39,286 nucleotides of DNA, taken from positions 1,500,949 through 1,540,234 of the forward strand of contig CP070638.1 in assembly GCA_020354025.1 (NCBI GenBank), in the 5' to 3' direction. Origin of the DNA: Fidelibacterota bacterium (GTDB taxonomy: Bacteria > Fidelibacterota > Marinisomatia > SCGC-AAA003-L08 > TS1B11). Both the position numbers and the translations under genes were made by a program. The notes under the pieces are model-generated. The model saw only the letters and a program-made list of their open reading frames with translations. It had not been told where the DNA came from and did no database searches. Positions 24,592 to 36,725 of the stretch are shown one piece after another (the first letter of the stretch is position 1; each line of letters opens with the position of its first letter).

Positions 24592-26676
24592 TTAGGACAC
24601 TAATTTGCCCTGGATGCGTTCCATAATGCGATCCCTTATCGGTTCAGGCACCTGCATGTAGCGGGAAAACTGCATGGTAAAAATAGCCCGACCCTGTGTG
24701 AGAGAGCGCAGGTCCGTAGCATACCCGAACATTTCCACCAAGGGTGCTTCCGCCCGGACAACCTGGGCATCTTTACGTTTTTCCATCCCTTTGATATGTC
24801 CCCGGCGGCTGGTGAGATCGCCCATCACATCACCGAGATAGTCATCCATCACTACCACTTCCAGATCCATAAGGGGTTCCAACAGCACGGGGTCAGCGTT
24901 CCTGACCGCCTCCTGGACCGCCATGGATCCTGCGGTTTTGAAAGCCATCTCCGACGAGTCTACCTCATGATAGGAACCGTCGTAAAGCTCGACGATGATA
25001 TCTTCCACAGGGTATCCCGCCAGCACTCCGTTCTTCAACGCCTCCTGTACTCCCCGGTCAACCGATCGTATAAACTCTTTTGGTATAGTCCCACCGGTAA
25101 TCTGATTCACAAACTTGTAGCCCTTGCCAGATTCATTCGGTCTGACCCGGATGAAGCAGTGACCGTACTGCCCGTGGCCACCACTCTGGCGGATAAACTT
25201 TCCTTCAGCTTCGGCATCAGCGGTAATACTCTCCTTATAGGCCACTTGGGGAGCACCGATATTGGCGCGAACTTTAAACTCCCGCTTAAGACGGTCAATA
25301 ATGATTTCCAGGTGAAGCTCTCCCATTCCGGCGATGATAGTCTGGCCGGTCTCTTCATCGGTGCTGATCTGGAAGGTGGGATCTTCTTCAGCAAGCTTGG
25401 ACAATCCTTCAGATAAGACATCGCTGTCAGCCTTGGACGCCGGTTCTACTGCCACTCTGATGACTGGCTGGGGGAACTCCATTCGTTCGAGAACGACGGG
25501 ATTATTCTCATCAGTGAGGGTATCTCCGGTACGGGTATTCTTAAGACCAACGATGGCTGCTATTTCACCAGTGGATACCATGTGACGCTCTTCACGCTTG
25601 GCGGCGTGCATGAGCATAAGGCGTCCTACGCGCTCCCTTTTGCCGGTATTTGCATTCAAGATAAAGTCTCCGGTCTTTATCTGCCCCGAATAAACTCTGA
25701 AAAAAGTGAGTCTTCCCACATATGGATCGGTCATGATCTTGAATGCCAGACCACTGAATGGCGCTTCATCTGTAGGCTCTCGCTTGATCGGCTTATGGGA
25801 ATTGATATCATAGCCCACAACCGCACCGACTTCCCTCGGTGAGGGAAGGTAGTCCACCACAGCATCGAGGAGCCGCTGAATCCCCTTGTTCTTAAAGGCA
25901 GCTCCACAGAGAGTGGGTACTAGTGTGCCATCGATACACGCCTTGCGGATAGCCAGTCGGACCTCTTCACCCGTAATACTCTCCCCGGCCAAGTACTTTT
26001 CCATCAGGTGTTCATCATATGAGGCGAGTTCCTCTAGCAGATGACGCCGCCATTTATCAGCCTCCTCTAGCATATCACTGGGAATGTCGCTGTATTCGAA
26101 GTGCCGGCCATATTCATCCACATAGAGAATGGCTCGCATGTTGATTAAATCAACTAAACCAGTGTAGAGGTCTCCGGTACCGATGGGCAGCACTATCGGC
26201 ACCGGATTGGCTCCCAGACGCTCTTTCATCATACTCAGGACATTATAGAAATCAGCACCAGTCCGATCCATTTTATTCACGAAAGCGATCCGGGGAACAC
26301 GATACTTGTCTGCCTGGCGCCATACGGTCTCCGACTGGGGTTCCACGCCCCCTACGGCACAGAAAACAGCGATGGCACCATCAAGGACGCGCAGAGAACG
26401 CTCTACTTCCACAGTAAAATCAACATGGCCGGGTGTATCTATGATATTGATGCGATGGCCGTCCCAGAAGCAGGTAGTCGCGGCCGATGTAATGGTTATG
26501 CCTCGCTCTTTCTCCTGATCCATCCAATCCATCGTGGCCGCCCCATCATGGACCTCACCCATCCGATGAACTCTTCCTGTGTAGTAAAGGACACGCTCAG
26601 TAGTGGTAGTCTTACCGGCATCGATATGGGCCATGATCCCAATGTTACGAACGTGTTCTAGAGCTATTTTCTCCAT
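24592..26676 (-). CDS. fusA: Elongation factor G
   Basis: A protein of 694 residues that drives translocation with GTP. Motifs are AHIDAGKTT (G1, from residue 16), the switch I block [29 protein letters not shown] (G3) and [11 protein letters not shown] (G4). Domain IV has the loop [10 protein letters not shown], in which His is conserved. It is EF-G1 type, not the 2-type or Tet(O)-like variant, since the loop and length match. It sits in the order rpsL-rpsG-fusA-tuf. Confidence 0.98.
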   Translation of the reverse strand: MEKIALEHVRNIGIMAHIDAGKTTTTERVLYYTGRVHRMGEVHDGAATMDWMDQEKERGITITSAATTCFWDGHRINIIDTPGHVDFTVEVERSLRVLDGAIAVFCAVGGVEPQSETVWRQADKYRVPRIAFVNKMDRTGADFYNVLSMMKERLGANPVPIVLPIGTGDLYTGLVDLINMRAILYVDEYGRHFEYSDIPSDMLEEADKWRRHLLEELASYDEHLMEKYLAGESITGEEVRLAIRKACIDGTLVPTLCGAAFKNKGIQRLLDAVVDYLPSPREVGAVVGYDINSHKPIKREPTDEAPFSGLAFKIMTDPYVGRLTFFRVYSGQIKTGDFILNANTGKRERVGRLMLMHAAKREERHMVSTGEIAAIVGLKNTRTGDTLTDENNPVVLERMEFPQPVIRVAVEPASKADSDVLSEGLSKLAEEDPTFQISTDEETGQTIIAGMGELHLEIIIDRLKREFKVRANIGAPQVAYKESITADAEAEGKFIRQSGGHGQYGHCFIRVRPNESGKGYKFVNQITGGTIPKEFIRSVDRGVQEALKNGVLAGYPVEDIIVELYDGSYHEVDSSEMAFKTAGSMAVQEAVRNADPVLLEPLMDLEVVVMDDYLGDVMGDLTSRRGHIKGMEKRKDAQVVRAEAPLVEMFGYATDLRSLTQGRAIFTMQFSRYMQVPEPIRDRIMERIQGKLVS

Positions 26677-26705
26677 GAGTTGAAAAAATTTTCAGCTGTT
26701 TGAAT

Positions 26706-27173
26706 CTATCTGAAGTGAGCGAAGGCCTTGTTCGCCTCAGCCATCCGGTGAGAGTCTTCCCGTTTTTTAACCGCCCCGCCATCGTTGTTGGCGGCGGCTA
26801 TGAGCTCGGCAGCTAGTCGCTCGGCCATGGTGCGCCCTTTACGTTGGCGCGCGAAATGAATGATCCAGCGCATAGCCAGCGCCTGCCGTCTCTGGCCACT
26901 TACCTCCATCGGCACCTGATAAGTGGAGCCACCGATACGCTTCGATTTGACTTCCAGCATAGGCCCCACATTTCCCAAAGCCTTCTTAAAAATTTCCACT
27001 CCATCAGCCTTGGCCTGCTTCTTGATCGTGTCCATTGCATGATAGAAAATAGACTCAGCAAGCGATTTCTTGCCCTGCTGCATCAGGTTATTTATGAACC
27101 TAGCCACCACGAGGTCGTTATAAACGGGATCGGGTGTTAGTTCTCTACGTTCCGGTTGACGCCGTCTGGGCAT
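26706..27173 (-). CDS. rpsG: 30S ribosomal protein S7
   Basis: A protein of 155 residues. It begins [20 protein letters not shown] and has [46 protein letters not shown] and [20 protein letters not shown]. It nucleates 16S 3'-domain assembly and in E. coli represses the str operon. It follows rpsL by 2 nt. Confidence 0.98.
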   Translation of the reverse strand: MPRRRQPERRELTPDPVYNDLVVARFINNLMQQGKKSLAESIFYHAMDTIKKQAKADGVEIFKKALGNVGPMLEVKSKRIGGSTYQVPMEVSGQRRQALAMRWIIHFARQRKGRTMAERLAAELIAAANNDGGAVKKREDSHRMAEANKAFAHFR

Positions 27174-27175
27174 AT

Positions 27176-27550
27176 TCAGCTCTTTGGTTTCTTGGCTCCG
27201 TAGCGGGAACGACTAGTCATCCGATCCTCCACTCCGGCTGTATCCAGCACGCCGCGGATAATATGGTAGCGGACACCAGGCAAGTCTTTTACCCGCCCGC
27301 CTTCAATCAGAACAATGGAATGCTCCTGGAGGTTGTGCCCTTCACCGGGAATGTATGCCGTAACTTCAACCGTATTGGTGAGACGTACGCGGGCTACTTT
27401 CCGTAAGGCGGAATTAGGCTTCTTGGGCGTAGTAGTATACACTCTGGTACAGACTCCCCTTTTCTGGGGATTTCCCCGCAGGGCTGGAGTGGACTTGCGT
27501 TTCAATTCACGTCTCCGCCCCTTGCGAACGAGCTGATTTACCGTCGGCAC
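27176..27550 (-). CDS. rpsL: 30S ribosomal protein S12
   Basis: A protein of 124 residues starting with GTG at 27550, with GGAGG 4 nt upstream. It has [40 protein letters not shown] and [15 protein letters not shown]. The Lys residues of PKKPNS and RVKDLPG, where streptomycin-resistance changes map, are wild-type. A candidate promoter lies just upstream, at the break between rpoC and the str genes. Confidence 0.98.
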   Translation of the reverse strand: MPTVNQLVRKGRRRELKRKSTPALRGNPQKRGVCTRVYTTTPKKPNSALRKVARVRLTNTVEVTAYIPGEGHNLQEHSIVLIEGGRVKDLPGVRYHIIRGVLDTAGVEDRMTSRSRYGAKKPKS

Positions 27551-27583
27551 TATTCCTCCAATTCTATTAGAATATAGCTTCTC

Positions 27584-27613
27584 AAGTTAGGTAAATAGCT
27601 TTCTTAATGTCAA
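27584..27613 (-). promoter_or_regulatory. Candidate internal promoter before rpsL
   Basis: In the 94-nt gap between rpoC and rpsL, a perfect TTGACA on the minus strand (27613-27608) is followed 18 nt later by TAACTT (27589-27584). The -10 match is only 3 of 6. A better -10-like TATATT (27576-27571) is too far from this -35. Confidence 0.3.
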
Positions 27614-27644
27614 CGAACTTAGGAGTGTTACTTTATATGGCGGC

Positions 27645-30600
27645 CTATGCATTAATAACGGATTCCGATGCTATCGGGACCTCTTCCTCCTCCTGTTCCA
27701 CAGGTTCCGGATCCGGATTAGCTACCAGAATATTTCGGAAACTAGCCAATCCCGTACCAGCCGGGATCAGCCGGCCCATTACGATATTCTCCTTCAATCC
27801 TCGTAGGTAGTCGGTCCTCCCCTCTACCGCTGCATCAGTTAACACCCGGGTGGTCTCTTGGAATGAAGCAGCGGAGATGAAACTCTCCGTGTTCAACGAT
27901 GCCCTGGTGATACCTAGCAGCAACGGCTGAAAAGTGGCTGGCTTTGCAGCCCGTGTTTTGGCAGGCGTCTTCCCATCAGTCTTCAAGGCTTTGTTTATGG
28001 CATTGACTTCCGCCTTTGGATGAGCTTTTTCCTCTTCCAGTTCTGAATCACCGCCGTTGGTAATCACAACCTTACGTTTGAGCTCACGGTTGATCTGGTT
28101 GATTACAAAGCGATTCAACCGGTCACCTCGAAGAACACCAGCATCACCTGGATCGTTAATGCGCACCTTCTGCATCATCTGACGCACGATCACCTCAATG
28201 TGCTTGTCATTGATTCGCACACCCTGGAGGCGGTAAACCTCCTGGATCTCGTTCACCAGGTACTCCTGCACCTTGGCCGGTCCCCTGATCTGGAGAATAT
28301 CCTGCGGTGCCACCGATCCGTCGCACAGACGGTCGCCAGCCTGCACAAAATCCCCTTCGTGCACAATCACGTGCTTCCCGTAGGGAATATTATACTTCAT
28401 CTTTGAACCATCGGGGCTTTCAATCACCATCTCTCGAATTCCACGGCGGGTTCGACCGAACTTTACGTGCCCATCGATCTCGGTAACGACCGCTGGATTT
28501 GAAGGCTGCCGAGCCTCAAAGAGTTCCGCTACTCGTGGCAATCCGCCGGTGATATCCCTGGTTTTACCGATCTCACGAGAAATCTTCACTAGAATCTGAC
28601 CAGCTTCCACCCGGCTTCCGTCTTTTGCCATCAGGGTAGACTTTATCGGAAGAACTGATCCGCCACCAGTGATCACCTCGCCGTTGTCATCGATGATTTC
28701 GATGTGAGGACTGAGATTCCGGTTCTTGGACTCCACAATAACAGCCATCTTCTTACCGCCTTCAACGGCTTCTTCTACATAGGTCTCGCCTTCGATCATA
28801 TCCACAAAGCGAATCCTACCGCTGCGGCGGGCAAGAATTACATCGGTATAGGGATCCCAGGCAAGAAGCGTGTCGCCGATATCCACTTCCTGACCCTCGA
28901 CTACTGTGATCCTAGCACCATAAGGTACCGTGAGGGTGGAAAGAATCCGCTTGTTCTCATCAACGATTTCCATCTTGCCATTACGAACCAGAGCTATCCG
29001 GGAAAGCTGGCCGTTATTCTCGACCTCAGCAAAATCAAAGTTCTCGGAGAAGCGAATTGTGCCCGCTTTCTTGGCATATATTTCCGACTGTTCGATGATG
29101 CGAGCAGCTGTACCGCCGATGTGGAAAGTACGCAGTGTTAGCTGGGTGCCCGGTTCCCCGATGGATTGGGCGGCGATGATACCTACTGAATCACCGATGT
29201 TCACCTTCCGCCCGGTGGCCAGGTTAGTTCCGTAGCACATCTGACACAGACCGTATTCCTTCTCACACGTGAGGACCGAGCGAATACGCACCCCTTCCAC
29301 GCCGGCATCCGAGATTTTCCTGCCCAGGGATCGGTCAACCAGGCTCCCGGTCTTGGCCAATACCTCCCCGCTATCAGGATGAATTACATCTTCTAGGATA
29401 ACTCGCCCGATTATGCGGTCTTCCAGCGGCTCTACAATTTCCTCCCCATCCTTTAAGTCAGTTACTGTAAGCCCCTGGATGGTGCCGCAGTCTTCAATGG
29501 TTATAACCACATCCTGGGCCACATCCACCAGTCGGCGGGTGAGATATCCGGCATCTGCTGTCTTAAGGGCGGTGTCAGCCAAACCCTTCCGGGCTCCGTG
29601 GGTGGAAATGAAGTATTCCATCACCGAGAGCCCTTCTTTGAAGTTTGACTTGATGGGATTCTCGATGATCTCGTCTTTAGTGCCGGCAAGACTCTTCTGA
29701 GGCTTGGCCATCAATCCGCGCATACCGGCTAGCTGTTTGATCTGATCCTGACTGCCACGAGCGCCGGAATCGGCCATCATATATACCGGATTGAAACCCT
29801 CACGTTCCTCTTCCAGTCGTCTCATCATACTACCGGCTACAGCGTTTGTGGCGTGAGTCCAGATATCGATGATCTTGTTGTATCGCTCCCCCTCCGTTAG
29901 AATCTGGCGATCGAATTTCCGCTGGACATCCCTCACTTCTTGAGCGGCTTTTTCAATAATACTATGCTTCTCTTCAGGAATTAGAATATCCGAAAGGGCG
30001 ATGGAGGCTCCGCTCCGTGTGGCAAACTCAAAGCCCATATTTTTTAGGCGATCCAGAAATGCCACGGTCTGGTAGTTACCTAGCCGCTGGAAGCTCTGGC
30101 CAACTATACGCTCCAGGCTCTTTTTAGTAATCATTTCATCAAAGTAGCCTAACTCGGGCGGCACGATAGAGTTGAAAACGATGCGCCCAACCGTGGTGTC
30201 CTTATACCACTGCCCGTCCAACCGGACGTTCACGATTGCGTGGAGGTCTACTTCATCGTTTTCCCACGCAACGCGGGCTTCGTCAAAGGAGTAGAAGCAC
30301 TTGCCCTCGCCCTTGGCATTTTTGCGGCTGCGCGTTAGGTAATAGTACCCGAGCACCATGTCTTGTGATGGGATAGCGATGGGATTACCATGAGCGGGAT
30401 GGAGAATGTTGTGGCTGGATAGCATGAGAACCCAGGCTTCCATCTGGGCTTGGGCTGATAAAGGAACATGTACTGCCATCTGGTCGCCGTCAAAATCGGC
30501 ATTGAAGGCGGCACACACCAGTGGATGCAGCCTGATAGCACGCCCGTCAACTAGTACTGGCTGGAAAGCCTGGATACCCAGACGGTGCAACGTGGGAGCC

Positions 30601-31919
30601 CGGTTTAGAAGCACTGGATGGTCCCGGACCACATATTCCAGGACCTTCAGAACTTCCGGTATTTTCTGGTCAACCATCATCTTAGCACCGCGCGGAGTCT
30701 TGGCATAGCCCCTGAGCATTAGTTCCCGAATAACAATGGGCTTGAACAGCTCCATAGCTATCTCTTTTGGCAGGCCGCACTGGTGCAGCTGGAGTTCCGG
30801 CCCTACCACTATAACCGAGCGACCGGAGTAATCTACTCGTTTGCCCAGAAGGTTCTGCCGGAAGCGGCCCTGTTTCCCCCGGAGCATATCGCTAAGTGAT
30901 TTGAGGGGCCGCCGGGTGCCGCTGCGCACAGCCGTCCCGCGCCGGGCATTATCAAACAGGCTGTCCACCGCCTCCTGGAGCATGCGCTTCTCATTGCGCA
31001 GGATCACATCCGGCGCCTTGATTTCAAGCAGCTGCTTCAAGCGGTTGTTTCGGATAATTATCCGGCGATAGAGGTCATTCAAATCCGAAGCCGCAAAGCG
31101 CCCACCTTCAAGTGGTACCAGAGGCCGCAGCTCCGGCGGGATAACGGGGAGAGCGGTGAGAACCATCCACTCGGGCTTATTCGGTATCGATCGCTCCCGT
31201 CGAGGATCAAACATCTTCATCACCCTGAGCCGTTTCAGGGCGTCTTCGGCCTTCTGTACGGAACGTGCCTCGTTTGCCACTTTCGTCAGCTCGTCAACCA
31301 GCACGGGAATGTCCAGACGTCGTAGCATAATCCGAATCGCTTCTCCACCCATAACTGCCTGAAAATAGTTGCCTATCTCCCGCTCCTCCTCGGAAACAGA
31401 CTCCGGGCCGAACTCCGTATCCAGGGCTAGATATTCATTTTCATCAACAAGATCGCCATACTCTTTACCCGAAAGGCCTGCGTGAAGGACGACATATTTT
31501 TCATAATATATGACCTGCTCCAACTCCTTAGTGGAGTAACCAAGTAGGTAGCTGAGCTTGCTGGGAATAGACTTAAGGTACCAGATATGGGCCACCGGTA
31601 CGGCTAGGGTAATATGGCCCATACGCTCCCGACGTACCCTCTTTCGGGTTACCTCTACGCCGCAACGGTCGCAGATAATTCCGCGATATCTGATTCGTTT
31701 ATACTTCCCGCAATGGCATTCCCAGTCTTTGACTGGACCGAAAATTCGCTCACAGAAAAGGCCGTCTTTTTCCGGTTTATAAGAGCGGTAATTGATGGTC
31801 TCCGGCTTGAGAACCTCACCGTATGACTGATTAAGTATCATCTCGGGGCTCATCAGACTAAGCGTGATGGACCGGATATCCTGCTTTGAAGTTGGTTGTG
31901 TCGGCTTGATGTAAACCAA
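27645..31919 (-). CDS. rpoC: RNA polymerase beta' subunit
   Basis: A protein of 1424 residues. The start is TTG at 31919, with GGGAG about 5 nt upstream. The N-terminal zinc ribbon is Cys68, Cys70, Cys83 and Cys86 (CHC...CDRC). The catalytic loop [12 protein letters not shown] (about 472-483) holds the three Asp that bind Mg2+. The second zinc site uses the Cys in EDCGTIQG and [11 protein letters not shown]. The bridge helix and trigger loop ([14 protein letters not shown]) follow. The end carries [20 protein letters not shown] and an acidic tail. There is no split or fusion with rpoB. It starts 12 nt after rpoB. Confidence 0.99.
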   Translation of the reverse strand: MVYIKPTQPTSKQDIRSITLSLMSPEMILNQSYGEVLKPETINYRSYKPEKDGLFCERIFGPVKDWECHCGKYKRIRYRGIICDRCGVEVTRKRVRRERMGHITLAVPVAHIWYLKSIPSKLSYLLGYSTKELEQVIYYEKYVVLHAGLSGKEYGDLVDENEYLALDTEFGPESVSEEEREIGNYFQAVMGGEAIRIMLRRLDIPVLVDELTKVANEARSVQKAEDALKRLRVMKMFDPRRERSIPNKPEWMVLTALPVIPPELRPLVPLEGGRFAASDLNDLYRRIIIRNNRLKQLLEIKAPDVILRNEKRMLQEAVDSLFDNARRGTAVRSGTRRPLKSLSDMLRGKQGRFRQNLLGKRVDYSGRSVIVVGPELQLHQCGLPKEIAMELFKPIVIRELMLRGYAKTPRGAKMMVDQKIPEVLKVLEYVVRDHPVLLNRAPTLHRLGIQAFQPVLVDGRAIRLHPLVCAAFNADFDGDQMAVHVPLSAQAQMEAWVLMLSSHNILHPAHGNPIAIPSQDMVLGYYYLTRSRKNAKGEGKCFYSFDEARVAWENDEVDLHAIVNVRLDGQWYKDTTVGRIVFNSIVPPELGYFDEMITKKSLERIVGQSFQRLGNYQTVAFLDRLKNMGFEFATRSGASIALSDILIPEEKHSIIEKAAQEVRDVQRKFDRQILTEGERYNKIIDIWTHATNAVAGSMMRRLEEEREGFNPVYMMADSGARGSQDQIKQLAGMRGLMAKPQKSLAGTKDEIIENPIKSNFKEGLSVMEYFISTHGARKGLADTALKTADAGYLTRRLVDVAQDVVITIEDCGTIQGLTVTDLKDGEEIVEPLEDRIIGRVILEDVIHPDSGEVLAKTGSLVDRSLGRKISDAGVEGVRIRSVLTCEKEYGLCQMCYGTNLATGRKVNIGDSVGIIAAQSIGEPGTQLTLRTFHIGGTAARIIEQSEIYAKKAGTIRFSENFDFAEVENNGQLSRIALVRNGKMEIVDENKRILSTLTVPYGARITVVEGQEVDIGDTLLAWDPYTDVILARRSGRIRFVDMIEGETYVEEAVEGGKKMAVIVESKNRNLSPHIEIIDDNGEVITGGGSVLPIKSTLMAKDGSRVEAGQILVKISREIGKTRDITGGLPRVAELFEARQPSNPAVVTEIDGHVKFGRTRRGIREMVIESPDGSKMKYNIPYGKHVIVHEGDFVQAGDRLCDGSVAPQDILQIRGPAKVQEYLVNEIQEVYRLQGVRINDKHIEVIVRQMMQKVRINDPGDAGVLRGDRLNRFVINQINRELKRKVVITNGGDSELEEEKAHPKAEVNAINKALKTDGKTPAKTRAAKPATFQPLLLGITRASLNTESFISAASFQETTRVLTDAAVEGRTDYLRGLKENIVMGRLIPAGTGLASFRNILVANPDPEPVEQEEEEVPIASESVINA

Positions 31920-31931
31920 AGTTACTCCCAG

Positions 31932-34900
31932 TTAGTCTAAGGTGATGTTCAGACCAAGCCCTTGAAGCTCTTTAAGCAGCACATTGAATGACTCAGGCAT
32001 GCTGGGCTTAGGTGTGTTTTCACCTTTTACGAGTGTATTATATAGCTTTGACCGGCCCTCCACATCGTCAGACTTTACAGTCAGAAGTTCTTGGAGGGTG
32101 TAGGCTGCGCCGTAGGCCTCCAAGGCCCAGACCTCCATTTCACCGAAGCGTTGGCCACCGAACTGAGCTTTGCCTCCCAGTGGTTGCTGGGTGATAAGTG
32201 AGTAAGGACCTGTGGATCGGGCGTGCATCTTGTCATCCACCTGGTGGCTCAGTTTCATCATGTAAATAACTCCCGCAGTGACGGGATTTTCAGTGCGTTC
32301 CCCGGTGCGTCCATCCCTTAAGTATACCTTGCCATTGGAAGGCAGTCCAGCCGCTGCCATCTCCTGCTGCACCTCATCGATGGTGGCACCGTTAAACACC
32401 GGTGAAGAATACAATTTATTCAACCTGAAACCGGCCCAGCCAAGCATGGTCTCATACAGCTGACCCACGTTCATCCGGGAGGGTACACCGAGGGGATTAA
32501 GCACAATATCCACTGGCGTCCCATCCTCCATAAAAGGCATATCCTCTTCAGGTACAATCACCGAGACGATCCCCTTATTCCCGTGACGACCAGCCATCTT
32601 ATCACCCACGGATATTTTGCGCTTGTTGGCGATATAAACCTTGGCCAACTTTAAAACACCAGGCTGAAGCTCGTCGCCGATGCGGATCTTGAAAATGTCC
32701 CTCTCCAGCTCGTCCTCAAGGTCCTTCAGAGCCTTCTTATGGCCCTCCAAAACATCTAAAATCTTCCCCCAAATCCTGGCATCATCCACCCATTGCGATT
32801 TGAGACTCAGGCGGTCGAAGTCCAAACCTGATACCTTGGCATCAGTGAGCTTGGTCTTGGCCTTGATGAGTGTCCGGTTCGTCCCCAGATCGCGGATTCC
32901 ACCGGAAAGCTGGCCGATCATCAGCTGTTTGATCAGTAGATTACGTTTCTCTAAAAAAGCAATGCGTTCTTTCCGGGCCTGGGCTTGAAGTACTTCGATC
33001 TGCTGCTTATCCTCTACCCTGCTGTGTGTACTTTTACGCTCGAACAACTGGGTTTTGATAACAGTTCCTCTGACTCCGGAATCACATCGCTTGGAAGTGT
33101 CTTTCACATCGCCAGCCTTCTCACCGAATATAGCTCGCAGTAGCTTTTCTTCCGGCGTGGGATCGGTTTCTCCTTTCGGTGTAACTTTTCCGATCAGAAT
33201 ATCACCCGGTTTGACCTCAGCGCCCACGCGGATAATTCCGTTTATATCCAGATTCCTGGTGGCCTCTTCGCTGACATTAGGGATTTCGTTAGTTAGCTCC
33301 TCAGCCCCGCGCTTGGTATCCCTTACCTCCATCTCGGACATCTTGATGTGGATCGAAGTCAGGATGTCTTCTTTGAGTAGACGCTCATTAATAACAATTG
33401 CGTCCTCGAAGTTATATCCCCGCCATGGCATGAAGGCGACTAACAGATTGCGGCCAAGGGCAAGTTCACCCTGGTCAGTCGCGCACCCGTCGGCCAATAG
33501 GACTCCCTTCTTTAGCTTCTGACCCGGATGTACCAGGGGTTTCTGGTTGATGCACGTATCCTGATTAGTCCGCAGAAACTTGTAGAGGGAGAAGGTGCGC
33601 ATGTTTTTCTCTTCTTGCAAGAGTACATCTTCGCCCTTGGTACGGGTTCGGATAGTGATGTGATCGGCTTCTACCGACTCTACTGTTCCATCAACGTCGG
33701 AATAAATAGCCGCCCTGGAATCCTGGGCTACGCGTGACTCAACACCGGTACCTACAATAGGGCGTTCTGGTTTCAGCAGGGGCACGCTCTGGCGCTGCAT
33801 ATTAGACCCCATAAGGGCCCGGTTGGCGTCGTCGTGCTCTAAGAAAGGAATCAGTGACGCAGCCACAGATACGATCTGACTGGGTGCTACATCCATATAA
33901 TCGACCAGACCAGGTGTCACTAAGGGAAAATTATCCCCTTTACGTGTAAGCACCCGGTCGGATGCAAATTGACCATTTTTTACAGGTTCATTTGCCTGGG
34001 CAATATGAACCCGGTCCTCGTCATCGGCGGAAAGGTATTCTACATTATTAGTGATTTGGTACTCGCCTTTGGAATGATTCACTATGCGATAGGGTGACTC
34101 AATAAAGCCCAGGTTGTTAACCATAGCGTGGGTAGCCAAAGAACTAATGAGTCCAATATTAGGTCCTTCGGGTGTTTCGATAGGACACAGTCGTCCATAG
34201 TGCGTATAGTGAACGTCACGGACCTCGAATCCTGCCCGCTCTCTGGTCAGGCCGCCGGGCCCCAGTGATGATATGCGCCGCTTGTGAGTGATCTCCGAGA
34301 GCGGATTCGTCTGATCCATGAACTGAGATAGCTGACTTGTTCCGAAGAAGGCGTTGAGGACTGAAGTGACGATCCGGGAATTAATCAAGTCCTGAGGAGT
34401 GAGGCTTTCGGCTTCCCGTGTACTCATCCGCTCTCTGATAGTACGCTGCATACGGCTGAGAGCGATGGAGAACTGGTTAGATAGCTGCTCACCGACAGTC
34501 CGAACCCGGCGATTACCAAGATGATCAATATCATCAGGACCGCGTTCACCCTTGCGCATTTCTATTAGGTAGCGGAGTGCTTCGACGAAATCTTCCCTGA
34601 TTAATACAGGCGTTTCGACAGGGGCGTGGAGATTGAATTTCTTATTGATGCGATAACGTCCCACCTGACCCAGGTCATACTTCTTTGGGGAGAAGAACAT
34701 CCGTTCCACGAATTTCTGGGCTACATCGATGCTTGGAGCCTCACCCGCCCGGAGGTCGCGATAGAACCGGGCCAAGGCATCCTCATGGTTTGTAGTGGGA
34801 TCCTTCTTTAAAGTATTCAGAACCATTTCTACTTCCAGGTCTTTATCCTGGCATAAGACTGAAACCATCGGCACACCGGACTTTTTAATCAGAGCATGAT

Positions 34901-35705
34901 CCTCCTTGATCAACTCTTTCCCGGCCTCAGCCACTATCTCTCCCGTCTCCGTATTCACCACATCAGCAGCCAGCTGGCGTCCGGTCAGCTTGGCAGCAGT
35001 GGTTTTTTCAATTGACAGATCTTCCAGCAGCCCAAAGGCCCGAAAGATATCCTCATTAGTGCCATAGCCGATAGCCCGCAGTAACAGAGTAGCGGGGAAT
35101 TTCCGCCGTCGGTCAATGATAGCATATAGGCAGTCGTAGATATCGGTTGTAAAGTCTACCCAAGAACCCCGGAATGGTATGATACGTGCCTGGTAAATAC
35201 TGGTGCCGTTAGGGTGCTTACTCTCCTCAAAAAAGACACCGGGGGACCGCTGGAGCTGGCTGACGATAATCCGTTCGGCACCGTTGATGATAAAGGTGCC
35301 CCGATCTGTCATATACGGTATATTACCGAAGAAAACATCCTGTTCAATGCTTTGGGCATAAACCGACTTATCCTCTTCGTCGGTGATGTGGAGGATCAAT
35401 CGAACCCGGAGAGGGACGGTGTAGCTGACACCGCGGTCTAGACACTCCCGAACTGTATATTTAGGCTTCCCAAGGTAATAGCTGACATATTCCAGCACAT
35501 AATTACCGTGGCTGTCTTCCACAGAGAACATGCCGCGGAAAACATCTTCCAAACCTTTGATTTCCCGCTTCTCTGGAGAAACTTTTTCCTGAAGAAATTC
35601 TTCATAAGAAAAGGTCTGGATCGCCAGTAGATCAGGTATGTCCACAGCCGGGCTGATATGTGTAAAGGAATACCGCTCAGGAGTGGTTTTCGCACTTACG
35701 GACAA
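31932..35705 (-). CDS. rpoB: RNA polymerase beta subunit
   Basis: A protein of 1257 residues. The start is TTG at 35705, with GGAG about 8 nt upstream. The rifampicin-binding region (about residues 450-500) reads FFGTSQLSQFMDQTNPLSEI then THKRRISSLGPGGLTRERAG. The Asp, His and Ser positions usually changed in resistant strains (E. coli 516, 526, 531) are wild-type, so sensitivity is predicted. Later motifs are PWRGYNFEDAI, VDKMHARSTGPYSLITQQPL and GGKAQFGGQRFGEMEVWALE. Length is between the E. coli and Bacillus forms. Confidence 0.99.
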   Translation of the reverse strand: MSVSAKTTPERYSFTHISPAVDIPDLLAIQTFSYEEFLQEKVSPEKREIKGLEDVFRGMFSVEDSHGNYVLEYVSYYLGKPKYTVRECLDRGVSYTVPLRVRLILHITDEEDKSVYAQSIEQDVFFGNIPYMTDRGTFIINGAERIIVSQLQRSPGVFFEESKHPNGTSIYQARIIPFRGSWVDFTTDIYDCLYAIIDRRRKFPATLLLRAIGYGTNEDIFRAFGLLEDLSIEKTTAAKLTGRQLAADVVNTETGEIVAEAGKELIKEDHALIKKSGVPMVSVLCQDKDLEVEMVLNTLKKDPTTNHEDALARFYRDLRAGEAPSIDVAQKFVERMFFSPKKYDLGQVGRYRINKKFNLHAPVETPVLIREDFVEALRYLIEMRKGERGPDDIDHLGNRRVRTVGEQLSNQFSIALSRMQRTIRERMSTREAESLTPQDLINSRIVTSVLNAFFGTSQLSQFMDQTNPLSEITHKRRISSLGPGGLTRERAGFEVRDVHYTHYGRLCPIETPEGPNIGLISSLATHAMVNNLGFIESPYRIVNHSKGEYQITNNVEYLSADDEDRVHIAQANEPVKNGQFASDRVLTRKGDNFPLVTPGLVDYMDVAPSQIVSVAASLIPFLEHDDANRALMGSNMQRQSVPLLKPERPIVGTGVESRVAQDSRAAIYSDVDGTVESVEADHITIRTRTKGEDVLLQEEKNMRTFSLYKFLRTNQDTCINQKPLVHPGQKLKKGVLLADGCATDQGELALGRNLLVAFMPWRGYNFEDAIVINERLLKEDILTSIHIKMSEMEVRDTKRGAEELTNEIPNVSEEATRNLDINGIIRVGAEVKPGDILIGKVTPKGETDPTPEEKLLRAIFGEKAGDVKDTSKRCDSGVRGTVIKTQLFERKSTHSRVEDKQQIEVLQAQARKERIAFLEKRNLLIKQLMIGQLSGGIRDLGTNRTLIKAKTKLTDAKVSGLDFDRLSLKSQWVDDARIWGKILDVLEGHKKALKDLEDELERDIFKIRIGDELQPGVLKLAKVYIANKRKISVGDKMAGRHGNKGIVSVIVPEEDMPFMEDGTPVDIVLNPLGVPSRMNVGQLYETMLGWAGFRLNKLYSSPVFNGATIDEVQQEMAAAGLPSNGKVYLRDGRTGERTENPVTAGVIYMMKLSHQVDDKMHARSTGPYSLITQQPLGGKAQFGGQRFGEMEVWALEAYGAAYTLQELLTVKSDDVEGRSKLYNTLVKGENTPKPSMPESFNVLLKELQGLGLNITLD

Positions 35706-35721
35706 AGCAAACTCTCCTTCC

Positions 35722-35736
35722 GTAGACTACGTCTAT
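35722..35736 (-). promoter_or_regulatory. Small hairpin just before the rpoB Shine-Dalgarno site
   Basis: TAGAC (35735-35731 read on minus), loop GTA, GTCTA (35727-35723) form a 5-6 bp stem in the 78-nt rplL-rpoB gap, directly before GGAAGGAGAG. In E. coli this gap holds an attenuator and RNase III site. This stem is too short for a confident call. Confidence 0.25.
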
Positions 35737-35783
35737 CGGGATTGTTAACTGATTGAGGGAAAACGGAGTTCCGCGTCAAGTGG

Positions 35784-36167
35784 CTACTTCAGCTCCACGG
35801 TCGCGCCAGCCTCTTCGAGTTTAGACTTGATGCTCTCAGCTTCATCTTTGGAGACTCCCTCTTTTACTTGGTTAGGAGCGTTGTCCACCAAATCCTTCGC
35901 CTCCTTTAAACCGAGACCGGTTAACTCACGGACCACTTTGATCACATTTATTTTTTTCTCGCCAATTTCAGCCAGAACGACGTTGAACTCGCTTTTTTCC
36001 TCAACTGGTTCGGTCGGACCGGCGGCAGGGCCAGCAGCGGCTACCGCGACCGGTGCAGTGGCTGTCACCCCGAACTTTTCCTCAATATCCTTGATCAAGG
36101 CCGCAACTTCCAGCATATTGGCCGATTCAAGGTATCCCATTACATCTTCACGCGTAATCGTTGCCAT
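35784..36167 (-). CDS. rplL: 50S ribosomal protein L7/L12
   Basis: A protein of 127 residues in the stalk. The N-terminal dimer domain ([20 protein letters not shown]) is followed by an Ala/Pro/Gly hinge (about 38-60, [18 protein letters not shown]). The C-terminal domain has [26 protein letters not shown], which recruits EF-Tu and EF-G. It lies 20 nt after rplJ and 78 nt before rpoB. Confidence 0.98.
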   Translation of the reverse strand: MATITREDVMGYLESANMLEVAALIKDIEEKFGVTATAPVAVAAAGPAAGPTEPVEEKSEFNVVLAEIGEKKINVIKVVRELTGLGLKEAKDLVDNAPNQVKEGVSKDEAESIKSKLEEAGATVELK

Positions 36168-36187
36168 TAAAATTATGCCTCCTTAAT

Positions 36188-36709
36188 TCACTCAGTTTTT
36201 TGTTCCTTAAAACTCGATAGGGTTTGCACCAACTTCGTTATGACACCGGCTAGCGTTGAAGTCAGGCGTGACATTGGCTGCTGCATAGCCGATAATAACT
36301 GTCCCATCAGGACCTCCTTTGACGGTAGGCTGGCCAGTTCCCGTGCCTGGGCAGCTGGCACTAGCTGTCCGTCAAGAATAAGACCTGTGATCACGGGGAT
36401 GTCCTGATTATCCTTGCTGAAGGCTCGTAGAACTCTGGCTGGTGCACCGGGATCATCATGAGCAAAGGCCAGCGCCGTCTGCCCCTGAAGGTAATCCCTG
36501 ATCTCACCAATGCCCGCCTCACGTGCCGCAAGGATAGAAAGGGTCTTTTTTACAACCGTGAACTGAATATTTTCCTTGCGTAGTATTGCCCTGAGCTCCG
36601 TGGCTTTCGAGGCCGACAAACCTCGATAGTCAGCAAAATAAATTGCTGGAGTAGAGCGCATTCTGGCCGTTAGGGCTTCAACCATAGCGATTTTCCGTGG
36701 TGCTGGCAT
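36188..36709 (-). CDS. rplJ: 50S ribosomal protein L10
   Basis: A protein of 173 residues. It begins MPAPRKIAMVEALTARMRST and has YFADYRGLSASKATELRAIL, VVKKTLSILAAREAG, and a C-terminal helix (LTSTLAGVITKLVQTLSSFK) that binds L12 dimers. It is the stalk base. The gap from rplA is only 16 nt, so the long L10-binding leader known from E. coli is not present here. Confidence 0.97.
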   Translation of the reverse strand: MPAPRKIAMVEALTARMRSTPAIYFADYRGLSASKATELRAILRKENIQFTVVKKTLSILAAREAGIGEIRDYLQGQTALAFAHDDPGAPARVLRAFSKDNQDIPVITGLILDGQLVPAAQARELASLPSKEVLMGQLLSAMQQPMSRLTSTLAGVITKLVQTLSSFKEQKTE

Positions 36710-36725
36710 ACCTTGTTAACGTCCC

